A stretch of 64,000 nt of DNA, taken from positions 62,001 through 126,000 of the forward strand of contig NZ_LGKG01000196.1 of the NCBI RefSeq assembly GCF_001294335.1, given 5' to 3'. Both the position numbers and the translations under genes were made by a program. The stretch comes from Streptomyces chattanoogensis. GTDB lineage: Bacteria > Actinomycetota > Actinomycetes > Streptomycetales > Streptomycetaceae. The notes below the pieces were generated by a model. The model did no database searches, was not told the DNA's origin, and worked only from the letters and a program-made list of their open reading frames with translations. Shown here piece after piece: positions 50,609 through 59,561 of the stretch (positions within the stretch are counted from its first letter, which is position 1; the number at the start of each line of letters is the position of its first letter).

Positions 50609-51379
50609 TCAGATCCAGTACGGCGCCTCCGGCACATCCTGCGCCCCGGCGACGGTCAGCCCCACCGCCGCCTTGCCCCGCCCCGTGAGCCACGCCAGCA
50701 CATCCCCGAGCGGGCCCCTGATCACGGGCCCGCCACCGGCACCGATGTCCCGGACGAGCTCGGCATCGGTTGCCTCGATCCGCATCGGCGGAACCCCGTC
50801 CCGCCGCGCGAGCGCGCCGATGACGTCGTCGATGACGAACCGGGCCGCGGACTCGGGTACGTCCCCGAAGGCGTATCCGGCCGCCAGGTCCGCGTGGTGC
50901 ACCTCCAGCTCCCGCACCCGTGTGGCCACCAGGCTTCCCGGCGTGCGCAACTCCCCCGTCCGCAGCCGTACGCGTCGCCGCCAGGCCTCTTCGGGAAGTG
51001 TCCGTACGGCCTCGTCGAAGTGGGCGGCACTCGCCCTGACGTCATCGACCAGCGCGGCGACCGGCCGCCGCGCCCCGGCCTCGATCTCCTCCTCGCGTGC
51101 GGCCATGCTCGCGTACTGGGGGATCTCCTCACCCGTACGCGCCCCTTCCAGCAGGCGGCACAGGCTGTCCGCGGCCCGCGCCACATGCGTGACGACATGG
51201 CCGCGGGTCCACGGCGGGATGAGCGTCGCCCCGGCGATCCCCCGCTCGGTGAGCCCGGCGACGGTCGCCACGAAGCGCTCGGTCGACGCGTCGACCGAGG
51301 CCAGAAGTTTCCCTCGCGCCGCCATCTCCGCCGCGTCCGCGTCCTCCCCCGTACCCCCCGCGTCCCCCCTGTGCCCCAT
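50609..51379 (-). CDS. Maleylpyruvate isomerase-family mycothiol-dependent protein
   Basis: This 256-residue protein of the DinB-like mycothiol-dependent family (MDMPI_N) has metal-binding histidines in WTRGHVVTHVARAAD and ELEVHHADLAAGY. The C-terminal domain (GPLGDVLAWLTGRG) is typical. ATG 51379 is chosen because GGGAGG is seven bases upstream. Actual activity is unknown; most Streptomyces members are uncharacterised. Confidence 0.87.
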   Translation of the reverse strand: MGHRGDAGGTGEDADAAEMAARGKLLASVDASTERFVATVAGLTERGIAGATLIPPWTRGHVVTHVARAADSLCRLLEGARTGEEIPQYASMAAREEEIEAGARRPVAALVDDVRASAAHFDEAVRTLPEEAWRRRVRLRTGELRTPGSLVATRVRELEVHHADLAAGYAFGDVPESAARFVIDDVIGALARRDGVPPMRIEATDAELVRDIGAGGGPVIRGPLGDVLAWLTGRGKAAVGLTVAGAQDVPEAPYWI

Positions 51380-51483
51380 GTCCCGGCCTCCCCTCCCGGC
51401 CCTTGGCAGGGCCGACCAAACGCCACAACTTCCACGAAACAAAAATTCAATACCGCATCACGGTAAACGCCACCGCGCGAACG

Positions 51484-51846
51484 TCAACTCTTCGCCTTGG
51501 CGTACTCCTTGGCCATACCGCCCGCGAAGTCGTACACGACGACCTGCTCGTCCCCGACCACCCAGGCGTCGTGCCCAGGCGGAACGACGAAGACGTCACC
51601 CTCGCCGATCTCGGCCTCCGAGCCGTCGTTCATCCTGATCCGCATCCGGCCCTTGACCACGAAACCGTTGTGGTGGACCTCGCAGCTCCGGGTCCCGGCG
51701 AGCGGTCCCACGGACTCCGTCCAGCGCCAGCCGGGCTCGAAAACGCCCACCGCGAAATCCAGTCCGGTCAGGTGCAGTGCCTCGAGGTGGCCCCGCGGGA
51801 AATCACGGCGCTCATCCGGCTTGTCGATCGTCTTGACCTCGATCAT
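51484..51846 (-). CDS. Cupin domain protein
   Basis: This is a 120-residue single cupin: EVHHNGFVVKGRMRIRM (first metal motif with His-His) and GDVFVVPPGHDAWVVGDEQVVVYDF (second with His). Usual length for a small mononuclear-metal cupin. RBS GGGAGGA precedes ATG 51846. Enzymatic or sensor role is unknown. No neighbour gives a hint. Confidence 0.85.
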   Translation of the reverse strand: MIEVKTIDKPDERRDFPRGHLEALHLTGLDFAVGVFEPGWRWTESVGPLAGTRSCEVHHNGFVVKGRMRIRMNDGSEAEIGEGDVFVVPPGHDAWVVGDEQVVVYDFAGGMAKEYAKAKS

Positions 51847-52257
51847 CGGGAATCCTCCCTTCTCCACCGGTGCTTCCATGGTGCGCCGCGGCACACCCCC
51901 CGGCCACAGGGAAAGACCGGCCCGCCGCCACGGCCGCCCCAACGCCCCGCATGCACCGCACCATTGGGAGCCCGCACGCCGTACGCGGGAGTCCGGCACG
52001 GAGCCGGCCCCCACCCGGACACCCGGACGGGCCTGGGAGCGCGGCGCGCGGGGCGGCCGTGAACATCCGGTCCGAGAGGCGGTTATCCAGCGGTCGCATT
52101 GGGTAGTCGCTTGATGACCATGCGTAGCTAGGGGGAGGGGGTGCCGTATGGCAGCCGGGGACGGGACGGGACGGACGCGAGGGCCGCCACGCCATGCGTG
52201 ACGACCCTCGTCCGTGCGCTCGCCTGGGTCTGATCGTTTCTGCGCTGCCAGGCTGTG
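51847..52257. other. 411-bp intergenic region between cupin gene and tRNA-CAU
   Basis: No supported ORF. Left is the cupin promoter zone. The right half holds the tRNA terminator hairpin at 52173-52213. The rest shows no repeat or motif I can name. Confidence 0.5.
52173..52213 (-). terminator. Nested hairpin downstream of tRNA-CAU
   Basis: Outer CGAGGG (52178-52183) pairs with CCCTCG (52205-52210), extended by flanking GGAC/TCC. Inner CACGC-CAT-GCGTG (52188-52200) is a perfect hairpin. It lies 45 bp after the tRNA 3' end. Confidence 0.65.
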
Positions 52258-52331
52258 TGGGGCGGGTGGGACTCGAACCCACGGCCGACGGATTATGAGT
52301 CCGCTGCTCTAACCGGCTGAGCTACCGCCCC
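52258..52331 (-). tRNA. tRNA with CAU anticodon (elongator Met or Ile2)
   Basis: A 74-nt cloverleaf: acceptor GGGGCGG/CCGCCCC, D-arm GCTC/GAGC, anticodon loop CTCATAA, T-arm GTGGG-TTCGAGT-CCCAC, discriminator A. CCA is not encoded. CAU with this loop is shared by elongator tRNA-Met and lysidine-modified tRNA-Ile2, which cannot be separated by eye. Confidence 0.93.
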
Positions 52332-52556
52332 CTCACGGCGCGCCGCGCACATTTGTGCGCGCCGTCTGCCGCAGCATAGCCGCTCATACGATCTGCTGCC
52401 CGTGTGGGCTGCCGTTGGGCTGCCTTTGGGCTGCCGTCGTACGGCCATGCATGCCCAAGAGGACTTCGATCACCGGTGGTTCGGTTCCATCGCAGGGGAA
52501 ATTCGGTTTCCCGGCACCTTCACGGCACGGCTTTCCGGCACGGTTGCACGGCATAA

Positions 52557-52581
52557 GAAAAAGGACCCCTTGCGGAGTCCT
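52557..52581 (-). terminator. Rho-independent terminator of the tRNA-Asn pair
   Basis: Minus strand: AGGACTCC-GCAA-GGGGTCCT followed by a T-run, an 8-bp stem with GCAA tetraloop. It begins about 12 bp after the second tRNA-Asn. A true U-tract terminator is uncommon in Streptomyces. Confidence 0.85.
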
Positions 52582-52592
52582 CGTTCTCTCTG

Positions 52593-52665
52593 CTCCCCCG
52601 ACTGGACTCGAACCAGTAACCCTCCGGTTAACAGCCGAATGCTCTGCCAATTGAGCTACAGGGGA
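52593..52665 (-). tRNA. tRNA-Asn (GUU), copy 1
   Basis: A 73-nt cloverleaf with acceptor TCCCCTG/CGGGGGA, anticodon loop CTGTTAA (GUU), T-arm ACTGG-TTCGAGT-CCAGT, discriminator G, no encoded CCA. Anticodon stem TTCGG/CCGGA differs from copy 2. Confidence 0.96.
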
Positions 52666-52670
52666 CCGAG

Positions 52671-52743
52671 CTCCCCCGACTGGACTCGAACCAGTAACCT
52701 GCCGGTTAACAGCCGGCTGCTCTGCCAATTGAGCTACAGGGGA
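52671..52743 (-). tRNA. tRNA-Asn (GUU), copy 2
   Basis: Same cloverleaf as copy 1, five bases away. It differs only in the anticodon stem (GCCGG/CCGGC) and first variable-loop base. The changes keep the stem paired (compensatory). Confidence 0.96.
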
Positions 52744-53010
52744 TTGCTCTGTGTGCCTCGAATGCGCCCTCGTCCGGGTCTCCGGACGGCGCGCGCTCGC
52801 TGCGACACATACATTAGCGCAAGCAGGGGGGTGCTCCGCCAATCGGTATCCCCGCCGGTGGCCTCGGGTGATCCGGTGCCCGTCGGCGGGTAGGCGGGGG
52901 ACACGGCCCGGCGGTCCGGTGCGGGACGGCGCCGGACGGGATCGAGCGCCATCGGAGCGCGGCAGCTGCGGCAGCGGCGCGCGGGAGCGACGAGAGGAAT
53001 AGGTGGAGCG

Positions 53011-53313
53011 ATGCGCTACCGGCTCACGTTCATCGCGGGACTGGCCATCGGATACGTGTTCGGCACCCGGGCCGGCCGGGAGCGGTACGAGCAGCTGCAC
53101 AAGGCCGCCCAGCGGATCGCGCAGAACCCCGCCGTCCGGAACACCGCCGAGTCCGCGGCGCTGAGCGGACGCCATGCCGCGACGCGCGCCTTCGGCACGG
53201 TTTCGGCCAAGGTGAGCGACCGGCTGCCGGCGTCCGTCACCGACCGGGTCCGCTCGCTGCGGGAGCAGCGCACGTACGAGAACGAGGACGACTGGGGCAC
53301 CAGCAACACCTGA
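53011..53313 (+). CDS. Small YtxH-like membrane-associated protein
   Basis: This 100-residue protein begins MRYRLTFIAGLAIGYVFGTRAGRERYEQL, the short glycine-patterned helix and TRAGRERYE motif found in YtxH-type proteins of actinobacteria. A charged helical remainder follows. RBS GTGGAGCG. Possibly a general-stress or envelope-tethered protein; function unknown. Confidence 0.8.
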   Translation: MRYRLTFIAGLAIGYVFGTRAGRERYEQLHKAAQRIAQNPAVRNTAESAALSGRHAATRAFGTVSAKVSDRLPASVTDRVRSLREQRTYENEDDWGTSNT

Positions 53314-53394
53314 GGCCGCAAGCCGCCGGGATACACCCTGACGCACTTACCCTGACTCCTTCTTTATGCGCCCCATGGGGCAAAATCTGGTGCC

Positions 53395-54876
53395 ATGGGG
53401 ATCGTCGCCGGGTTGGACAGTTCGTCCGCGAGCACACGGATCGTGGTCTGCGATGCGGATACGGGTGCCGTCATCAGGCAGGGGTATGCACCGCACCCCG
53501 CCGAAAAGGGTCCCGAGATCGACCCGCAGGCATGGCTGATGTCGCTGGGCGAGGCCGCGGGCAAGGGGCTGCTGGAGGGCGTCCAGGCGATCGGGGTCGC
53601 GGCGCAGCAGCACGGGCTGGTGCCGCTGGACGCGGAGGGGAATCTCGTACGGCCCGCGCTGGTCGGCAATGACCGGCGGGCGCAGAGCGCGGCCGCGGAC
53701 CTGCTGGACGCGCTGGGCGGGCGCAGTGCGTGGGCGCAGGCCGTCGGGACGGTGCCGCAGGCGGCGCACACGGTGACCAAGCTGCGCTGGCTGGCCCGTA
53801 CCGAGCCGGAGAACGCGGCGCGGATCGCCGAGGTCATGCAGCCGCACGACTGGCTGGCGTGGCAGCTGCTGGGGCGGCCCGCACGGCGTACGACGGACCG
53901 GGGCGGGGCCTCGGCGACGGGTTTCTGGTCGGCGGCCACCGAGTCGTACCGGCCGGATCTGATCGAGCTGGCGTTGGGCCATCAGGTGCGGCTGCCGGAG
54001 GTGCTGGGGCCGTCCGGGACGGCGGGGTTCACCCCGGAGGGGCTGCTGATCTCGGCCGGTACGGGCGAGACGATGGCGGCCGCCTTCGGGCTGGGTGTCG
54101 GCGAGGGCGACGCGGTGGTGTCGCTGGGCGCCTCGGGGTCCGTCTTCGGGATCCATCACGAGGCGCTGGCGGACCCGACCGGGACGATCACCTCGTTCGC
54201 GGACGCCACCGGGCGGCATCTGCCCGTCGTGCACACGACCAATGCGGTGCGGGTGCTGCGGGGTACCGCGGAGATGCTCGGGACGGATCTGGAGGGGCTG
54301 TCCGAGCTGGCGCTGGAGTCGTCGCCCGGTGCGTACGGCATGGTGATGCTGCCGTATCTGGAGGGCGAGCGGACGCCGCATCTGCCGCACACCGCCGGGT
54401 CCCTGCACGGCATCCGGCGCGAGAGCATGCGGCCGGAGCATCTGGCGCGGGCGGCCGTGGAGGGCATGCTGTGCGGGATCGCGGACGCGCTGGATGTGCT
54501 GCGCGGGCGGGGCATGGCGGTGCGCCGGGTCTTCCTGCTGGGCGCGGCCGCGGACCTGGGTGCGGTGCAGGCGGCGGCGCCGGGCCTCTTCGGAGTGCAG
54601 GTCGTGGTGCCCCAACCGGCCGAGTACGCGGCCCTGGGCGCGGCCCGGCAGGCCGCCTGGGCCTGGGGCGTCGCCCACGGCACCCTCACCCCGGCCCCCG
54701 GCACGGAGCCCTCCCCCGGCGGCGGCTCCCCGTGGATCGACCCGCCCCCGTGGCCGGCTGCCGCGAGCCAGGTCTTCGAACCGGGGGACGGACTGGCGGT
54801 CGGACAGGCGGTGCGGCAGCAGTTTGCGGCGGTGCGCGACGAGACCCATCCGGGGGCGTTCCAGCGGGAGGGGTGA
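53395..54876 (+). CDS. FGGY-family carbohydrate kinase (xylulokinase-like)
   Basis: This 493-residue sugar kinase has N-terminal phosphate-binding GLDSSSASTRIVV, AAQQHGLVPLD, catalytic NDRRAQSAA region, LTAG-like LLISAGTGETMA and the adenosine motif FLLGAAADLGAVQ. Length fits xylulokinase/XylB. There is no isomerase neighbour, so xylulose is a guess. Start ATG 53395 lies six bases after AAATCT, no RBS. It converges with the sigma factor gene across 262 bp. Confidence 0.85.
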   Translation: MGIVAGLDSSSASTRIVVCDADTGAVIRQGYAPHPAEKGPEIDPQAWLMSLGEAAGKGLLEGVQAIGVAAQQHGLVPLDAEGNLVRPALVGNDRRAQSAAADLLDALGGRSAWAQAVGTVPQAAHTVTKLRWLARTEPENAARIAEVMQPHDWLAWQLLGRPARRTTDRGGASATGFWSAATESYRPDLIELALGHQVRLPEVLGPSGTAGFTPEGLLISAGTGETMAAAFGLGVGEGDAVVSLGASGSVFGIHHEALADPTGTITSFADATGRHLPVVHTTNAVRVLRGTAEMLGTDLEGLSELALESSPGAYGMVMLPYLEGERTPHLPHTAGSLHGIRRESMRPEHLARAAVEGMLCGIADALDVLRGRGMAVRRVFLLGAAADLGAVQAAAPGLFGVQVVVPQPAEYAALGAARQAAWAWGVAHGTLTPAPGTEPSPGGGSPWIDPPPWPAAASQVFEPGDGLAVGQAVRQQFAAVRDETHPGAFQREG

Positions 54877-54903
54877 GGGGGCCGGGGCCTCGGCCAGACC
54901 CCC
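54877..54903. terminator. GC-rich hairpin after the FGGY kinase gene
   Basis: GGGGG (54877-54881) pairs with CCCCC (54899-54903) around a nested GGCC/GGCC. It immediately follows the stop codon. Confidence 0.5.
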
Positions 54904-54993
54904 GATATCCGGGCACCGCAGGGGAGTTGCCCCGCACTGCGGTCCAAGACCATCGCTGATCGAGGCGCGGCGGGTGTCGCATGCGGGCTTCAA

Positions 54994-55020
54994 CCAGGCA
55001 TCTACGCCCAGGCATCTACG
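54994..55020. repeat. Two 13-bp direct repeats, CCAGGCATCTACG
   Basis: Copies at 54994-55006 and 55008-55020, one base apart, in the convergent gap between the kinase and sigma genes. Nothing else is recognisable in that gap (54904-55138). Confidence 0.8.
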
Positions 55021-55138
55021 CCGAGGCACAGATGGTGACGCCGATGAGGTCCGGACGGCCGGCGGCGGGCTGGTTGATCAGCTGTCCAGGACCCGGACTC
55101 CCGCAAAACCCGAGGGATGCCGCGCCCCCGGACGGGCC

Positions 55139-56407
55139 CTAGTCCAGGTAGCCGCGCAGCTGGTCCGCGAACGCGTGGTCGCGGAGCTTGCCGAGGGTCT
55201 TGGATTCGATCTGGCGTATGCGTTCGCGGGTGACGCCGAAGAGGCGGCCGATTTCCTCGAGGGTGCGGGGGCGGCCGTCGGCGAGGCCGTAGCGGAGCTG
55301 GACGACCTTGCGTTCGCGTTCGCCGAGGGTGGACAGGACGGCGTCGAGGTGTTCGCGGAGCAGGAGGAAGGCCGCGGATTCGACGGGTGAGGCGGCGTCG
55401 CCGTCCTCGATGAGGTCGCCGAGGGCGACCTCGTCCTCCTCGCCCACGGGGGCGTGCAGGGAGACCGGTTCCTGGGCCAGGCGCAGGACCTCGCTGACGC
55501 GTTCCTCGGTGAGGCCGAGGTGGGCGCCGACCTCTTGGGGGGTGGGTTCGTAGCCGCGCTCCTGGAGCATCCGGCGCTGGACGCGGACGACGCGGTTGAT
55601 CAGTTCGACGACGTGGACGGGGACGCGGATGGTGCGGGCCTGGTCGGCGAGGGCGCGGGACATGGCCTGGCGGATCCACCAGGTGGCGTAGGTGGAGAAC
55701 TTGTAGCCGCGGGCGTAGTCGAATTTCTCGACGGCGCGGATGAGGCCGAGGTTGCCCTCCTGGACGAGGTCGAGCATGGTCAGGCCGCGGCCCACGTAAC
55801 GCTTGGCGACGGAGACGACGAGGCGGAGGTTGGCCTCGATGAGGCGGCGTTTGGCGATCCGGCCGAGGACCACCAACTGGTCGAGGTCGTAGGCGAGTTG
55901 GGAGTCCAGGTCGGGGGTGCTGGTGAGCTTCTCCTCGGCGAACAGGCCGGCCTCGACGCAACGGGCGAGCTCGACCTCCTCGGCGGCGCTGAGCAGCGGG
56001 ATCCGGCCGATTTCGCGGAGGTACTGGCGGAAGAGGTCGGAGGAGGGGCCGCTTGTGTCGGGGCGGCGTGCGGGGCCGGGAGGTCCGGGGGGTTCCGCGG
56101 TGTGCGCCGGCTCCGGGAGCTCCGGGCCGGCCTCCTCGGCGAGCGACTCTGCGGCAGGTGCCCCGGGCTGCTGTGGCACGGTGACCGGTTCCGCGGCCGG
56201 TTCCGCGGCCGGTTCGGCGGCGGCCGGCGGATCGGCGAGGGTCTGCGTCTGCACGGGGGCGACCTCCAGGGTGATCGCTGCGAGGGCGGCAGAGGGACCG
56301 GGTACGGATGCGGCCGAGCCGCCGTCCGTCCCGTACGTGAAGAGGGGTTCCGCGGGGGATTCCGGATGAGGGCAGCCGGACCCGCCGCGCTCCGAGGACT
56401 CAGGCAC
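55139..56407 (-). CDS. hrdA: Primary-like RNA polymerase sigma factor, HrdA-type (sigma-70 group 1/2)
   Basis: This 422-residue sigma-70 factor has regions 1.2-4.2: [16 protein letters not shown] (1.2), [55 protein letters not shown] (2.1-2.4, listed in parts by eye), region 3, and the 4.2 [25 protein letters not shown]. Its variable N-terminus (1-120) is Pro/Ala-rich with a repeated [11 protein letters not shown], not HrdB-like. In S. coelicolor the hrd gene in this chromosomal neighbourhood is hrdA, hence the symbol. It faces dnaG head to tail, 116 bp away. Confidence 0.8.
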   Translation of the reverse strand: MPESSERGGSGCPHPESPAEPLFTYGTDGGSAASVPGPSAALAAITLEVAPVQTQTLADPPAAAEPAAEPAAEPVTVPQQPGAPAAESLAEEAGPELPEPAHTAEPPGPPGPARRPDTSGPSSDLFRQYLREIGRIPLLSAAEEVELARCVEAGLFAEEKLTSTPDLDSQLAYDLDQLVVLGRIAKRRLIEANLRLVVSVAKRYVGRGLTMLDLVQEGNLGLIRAVEKFDYARGYKFSTYATWWIRQAMSRALADQARTIRVPVHVVELINRVVRVQRRMLQERGYEPTPQEVGAHLGLTEERVSEVLRLAQEPVSLHAPVGEEDEVALGDLIEDGDAASPVESAAFLLLREHLDAVLSTLGERERKVVQLRYGLADGRPRTLEEIGRLFGVTRERIRQIESKTLGKLRDHAFADQLRGYLD

Positions 56408-56415
56408 CGTCCCTC

Positions 56416-56435
56416 AGTGTGGAGTACGACACACT
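56416..56435. promoter_or_regulatory. Dyad AGTGTG-N8-CACACT just upstream of the sigma gene
   Basis: Perfect 6-bp arms (56416-56421, 56430-56435) end eight bases before the sigma start codon, so a bound protein could block its promoter or translation. Confidence 0.4.
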
Positions 56436-56523
56436 CCCGCCACGAGGGGCGTGCGGCCACTTTTTGAGTCCGGTCCGTGACCGGGCGGCTACCGCGGGGT
56501 GGTAAACGGCCGGTGGGCAGGCG

Positions 56524-58428
56524 CTAGAGGGCGTCGTAGCCGCGTTCGCGGAGGGACTGGCCGTATTGCTGGAGGACCCAGAGTTCGTTCTGGACGGCGG
56601 CGAGGTGTTCGGGGTCGGCTCGGGGGCCCAGGCGCTGGAGGGTGCCGCGGATCTCGGTGACGCGTTGGTTGACGGCGGCCAGGCGGACGGCGACCAACTG
56701 GACGCCGGCGTAGGCCTCGTCGGGGTCGCGGCGGGTGTGGAGGGGCTCGACGGCGAGCTCGCGGATCATGGCGCGGACGGTGTCGTCGGCGGCGGCGTCG
56801 ATGACGCGGCGGAGGTAGTCCTGGTCGGCGGCCGCGGCGCCGCCGGCGTCCTCGACGCACTGGCGGACCGTGGCGTAGGGCGGGGCGGTGAACTCGTCGG
56901 TGCCGTAGGCGTCGAAGGCCGGGGAGACCAGGTCGGGGCGCTGGAGGGCGAGTTTGAGGAGTTCGCGTTCGACGCGGTGGGCGGGGCTGCGGAGGTTGAG
57001 GGCCGGGCCGCGGGGGGCGGCGGGCTGCGGGGGTGCCTCGGCGGCCGGTGCCCGGCGGGGTGTGCGGGAGCGATCCTGGCCGTCGCGGCCGCGTTCGCGG
57101 GCCCAGCGGGCGAGCTGGGCGACGCGCTTGACCACGAACTGGGTGTCCAGGATGCCGAGCATGCCGGCCAGCTGGACGGCGGATTCGTGCTGGATGGAGC
57201 TGTTCTTGATGTGGGCGACGATGGGCGCCGCCTCGTCGAGGGCGGCGGCGCGGCCGACGGCGGTGTCGAGGTTGTGGCGGGAGACGACATGGCGGAGGGC
57301 GAACTCGAAGAGCGGGGTGCGGGACTCGACGAGGCCGGCGACGGCGTCGTCGCCCTTGGCCAGGCGCAGTTCGCAGGGGTCCATGCCGCCGGGGGTGATG
57401 GCGATGGAGGTCTCGGCGGCGAACTTCTGGTCGTCCTCGAAGGCGCGCAGGGCGGCTTTCTGGCCGGCGGCGTCGCCGTCGAAGGTGAAGATGACCTCGG
57501 CGTTGGCGTTGTCCATCAGCAGGCGGCGGAGGATCTTGATGTGGCCTTCGCCGAACGAGGTGCCGCAGGTGGCGATGGACACCGGCACGCCGGCGAGGTG
57601 GCAGGCCATGACGTCCGTATAGCCCTCGACCACGACGGCGCGGTTGGTCCTGGCGATCTCCTTCTTGGCGAGGTCGATGCCGTAGAGGACCTGGGACTTG
57701 CGGTAGATCGGGGTTTCGGGGGTGTTGAGGTACTTGGGGCCGTTGTCGTCGTCGCGGAGTTTGCGGGCGCCGAAGCCGACGACCTCGCCGGCGATGTCGC
57801 GGATGGGCCACATCAGGCGGCCGCGGAAGCGGTCGATGGGCTTGCCGCTGCGGCTGTCCTGGGCGAGGCCCGAAAGGATCAGTTCCTTGTCGCTGAAGCC
57901 GCGGCCGCGCAGGAAGCGGGTGAGGTGGTCCCAGCCGGCCGGGCTGTAGCCGACGCCGAAGTGCTGGGCGGCGGCCTGGTCGAAGCCGCGCTCGGCGAGG
58001 AAGCGGCGGCCGATCTCGGCCTCGGGGCTGTCGAGCTGATCGATGTAGAACTGGGCGGCGGCCTTGTGGGCCTCCACCAGGCGGGTGCGTTCGCCCTGCT
58101 GGCGGCCGGGGGTGTAGCCGCCCTCTTCGTAGCGCAGGGTGATGCCGGCCTGGGCGGCGAGGCGCTCGATGGTCTCGGCGAAGGAGAGGTGGTCGATCTT
58201 CATGATGAAGTCGACGGTGTCGCCGCCCTCCTGGCAGCCGAAGCAGTGGTAGAGCCCCTTGGCGGGGCTCACGTGGAAGGAGGGGGACTTCTCGTCGTGG
58301 AAGGGGCACAGGCCCTTGAGATTGCCGCCGCCGGCGTTGCGGAGCTGGAGGTACTCGGACACGACGGCGTCGATCGGGACCGCGTCCCGTACCGCCTTCA
58401 CATCGTCATCGTTGATCCTGCCTGCCAC
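56524..58428 (-). CDS. dnaG: DNA primase
   Basis: DnaG makes RNA primers for replication. The 634 residues show the N-terminal zinc motif Cys41-His44-Cys62-Cys65, the RNA-polymerase domain with VVVEGYTDVMA and the TOPRIM acidic FTFDGDAAGQKAA, and a C-terminal helicase-binding domain. GTG 58428 is the start; TAGAAT lies exactly six bases upstream and no RBS is present, so the transcript is probably leaderless. It precedes the sigma gene in the same direction, recalling the dnaG-rpoD order of many bacteria. Confidence 0.96.
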   Translation of the reverse strand: MAGRINDDDVKAVRDAVPIDAVVSEYLQLRNAGGGNLKGLCPFHDEKSPSFHVSPAKGLYHCFGCQEGGDTVDFIMKIDHLSFAETIERLAAQAGITLRYEEGGYTPGRQQGERTRLVEAHKAAAQFYIDQLDSPEAEIGRRFLAERGFDQAAAQHFGVGYSPAGWDHLTRFLRGRGFSDKELILSGLAQDSRSGKPIDRFRGRLMWPIRDIAGEVVGFGARKLRDDDNGPKYLNTPETPIYRKSQVLYGIDLAKKEIARTNRAVVVEGYTDVMACHLAGVPVSIATCGTSFGEGHIKILRRLLMDNANAEVIFTFDGDAAGQKAALRAFEDDQKFAAETSIAITPGGMDPCELRLAKGDDAVAGLVESRTPLFEFALRHVVSRHNLDTAVGRAAALDEAAPIVAHIKNSSIQHESAVQLAGMLGILDTQFVVKRVAQLARWARERGRDGQDRSRTPRRAPAAEAPPQPAAPRGPALNLRSPAHRVERELLKLALQRPDLVSPAFDAYGTDEFTAPPYATVRQCVEDAGGAAAADQDYLRRVIDAAADDTVRAMIRELAVEPLHTRRDPDEAYAGVQLVAVRLAAVNQRVTEIRGTLQRLGPRADPEHLAAVQNELWVLQQYGQSLRERGYDAL

Positions 58429-58520
58429 GCGAGAATTCTACGGCCGGGGTCGGACAGTCCCTGCCGCCCGGCCGCGGCGGCAGCCGTCGCGGCGGGCCTC
58501 TTCGCGCCAGTTGCCGCAGG

Positions 58521-59552
58521 TCAGCCCAGTAGCTCCAGGAAGCGGTCCAGGCCGATGTTGCCGCCGGAGACGATCACGCCGATGCGGGGCGGGAGGGGGT
58601 CGATGCGGCCGGCGAGGAGGGCGGCCAGGGCACTGGCGCCGCTGGGTTCGGTGACGATCTTGAGGCGTTCGAAGGCCAGCCGCATGGCGGCGCGGATCTC
58701 GTCGTCGGTGACGAGAACGATCCGGTCGAGGAGCCGCCGGTTGATCGCGAAGGTCAGCTCGCCGGGGGCCTCGACGGCCTGGCCGTCGGCGATGGTGCGC
58801 GGGACGGGGACGGTGACCCGGTGGCCGGCCTCCAGGGAGCGCAGGGTGTCGTCGCCCGTCTCCGGTTCCACGCCGATCATGCGGATGCCGGGCACCAGGG
58901 CGGTGGCGGCGGTGGCCGAGCCCGCCATCAGGCCGCCCCCGCCGACGGGGGCCAGCAGGGCGTCCAGCGGGCCGGTCTCCTCGATCAGCTCGAGGGCGGC
59001 GGTGCCCTGCCCGGCGATGACGTGCGGATGGTCGTACGGCGGGATCACGGCCAGGCCGCGTTCCCCGGCCAGTGCGCGGGTGAGGGCGGCGCGGTCGCCG
59101 GTGTAGCGGTCGTACGTGACGATCTCGGCGCCGTAGCCGGCGGTGGCGTCCAGTTTGCTGCGCGGGGTGTCCTCGGGCATCACGATGACGGCCCGGCTGC
59201 CGAGCTCGCGGGCGGCCAGGGCGACGGCCTGGGCGTGGTTGCCGGAGGAGTAGGCGGCGACGCCGCGGGCCAGCTGCTCCGGTGACAGCCGTGAGAGGGC
59301 GTTGTAGGCGCCGCGGAACTTGAAGGCGCCGACGCGCTGGAAGTTCTCGCACTTGAGGTGGACCTCGGCGCCGGTCAGCGCATCGAGGGTCCGCGAGCGC
59401 AGCACGGGCGTGCGGTGTGCCACGCCCGCCAGCCGCCGGGCGGCGTCCCGGACGTCGTCGAGGGTGACGGCCGGAACGGCGGCCCCGGGGGCGGCGGTAC
59501 GGGCGGGACCGGTGGGGCTGCCGGTCGTGTGGTCGGCCGTACGGTCGGTCAT
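58521..59552 (-). CDS. PLP-dependent threonine/serine dehydratase
   Basis: This 343-residue fold-type II PLP enzyme deaminates threonine or serine to a 2-oxoacid. Lys78 in GAFKFRG is the Schiff-base lysine, and GGGGLMAG binds the cofactor phosphate. It lacks the C-terminal ACT domain of biosynthetic IlvA, so it is the short catabolic or serine-racemase-like type. Start ATG 59552 with TAGCGT six bases upstream. The gap to the upstream flavoenzyme gene is nine bases. Confidence 0.9.
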   Translation of the reverse strand: MTDRTADHTTGSPTGPARTAAPGAAVPAVTLDDVRDAARRLAGVAHRTPVLRSRTLDALTGAEVHLKCENFQRVGAFKFRGAYNALSRLSPEQLARGVAAYSSGNHAQAVALAARELGSRAVIVMPEDTPRSKLDATAGYGAEIVTYDRYTGDRAALTRALAGERGLAVIPPYDHPHVIAGQGTAALELIEETGPLDALLAPVGGGGLMAGSATAATALVPGIRMIGVEPETGDDTLRSLEAGHRVTVPVPRTIADGQAVEAPGELTFAINRRLLDRIVLVTDDEIRAAMRLAFERLKIVTEPSGASALAALLAGRIDPLPPRIGVIVSGGNIGLDRFLELLG

Positions 59553-59561
59553 ACGGCCACG

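Noticed and set aside
52258..52743. tRNA genes as prophage or ICE attachment site
   Set aside because: No integrase, no duplicated tRNA 3' end, and no change in gene character on either side.
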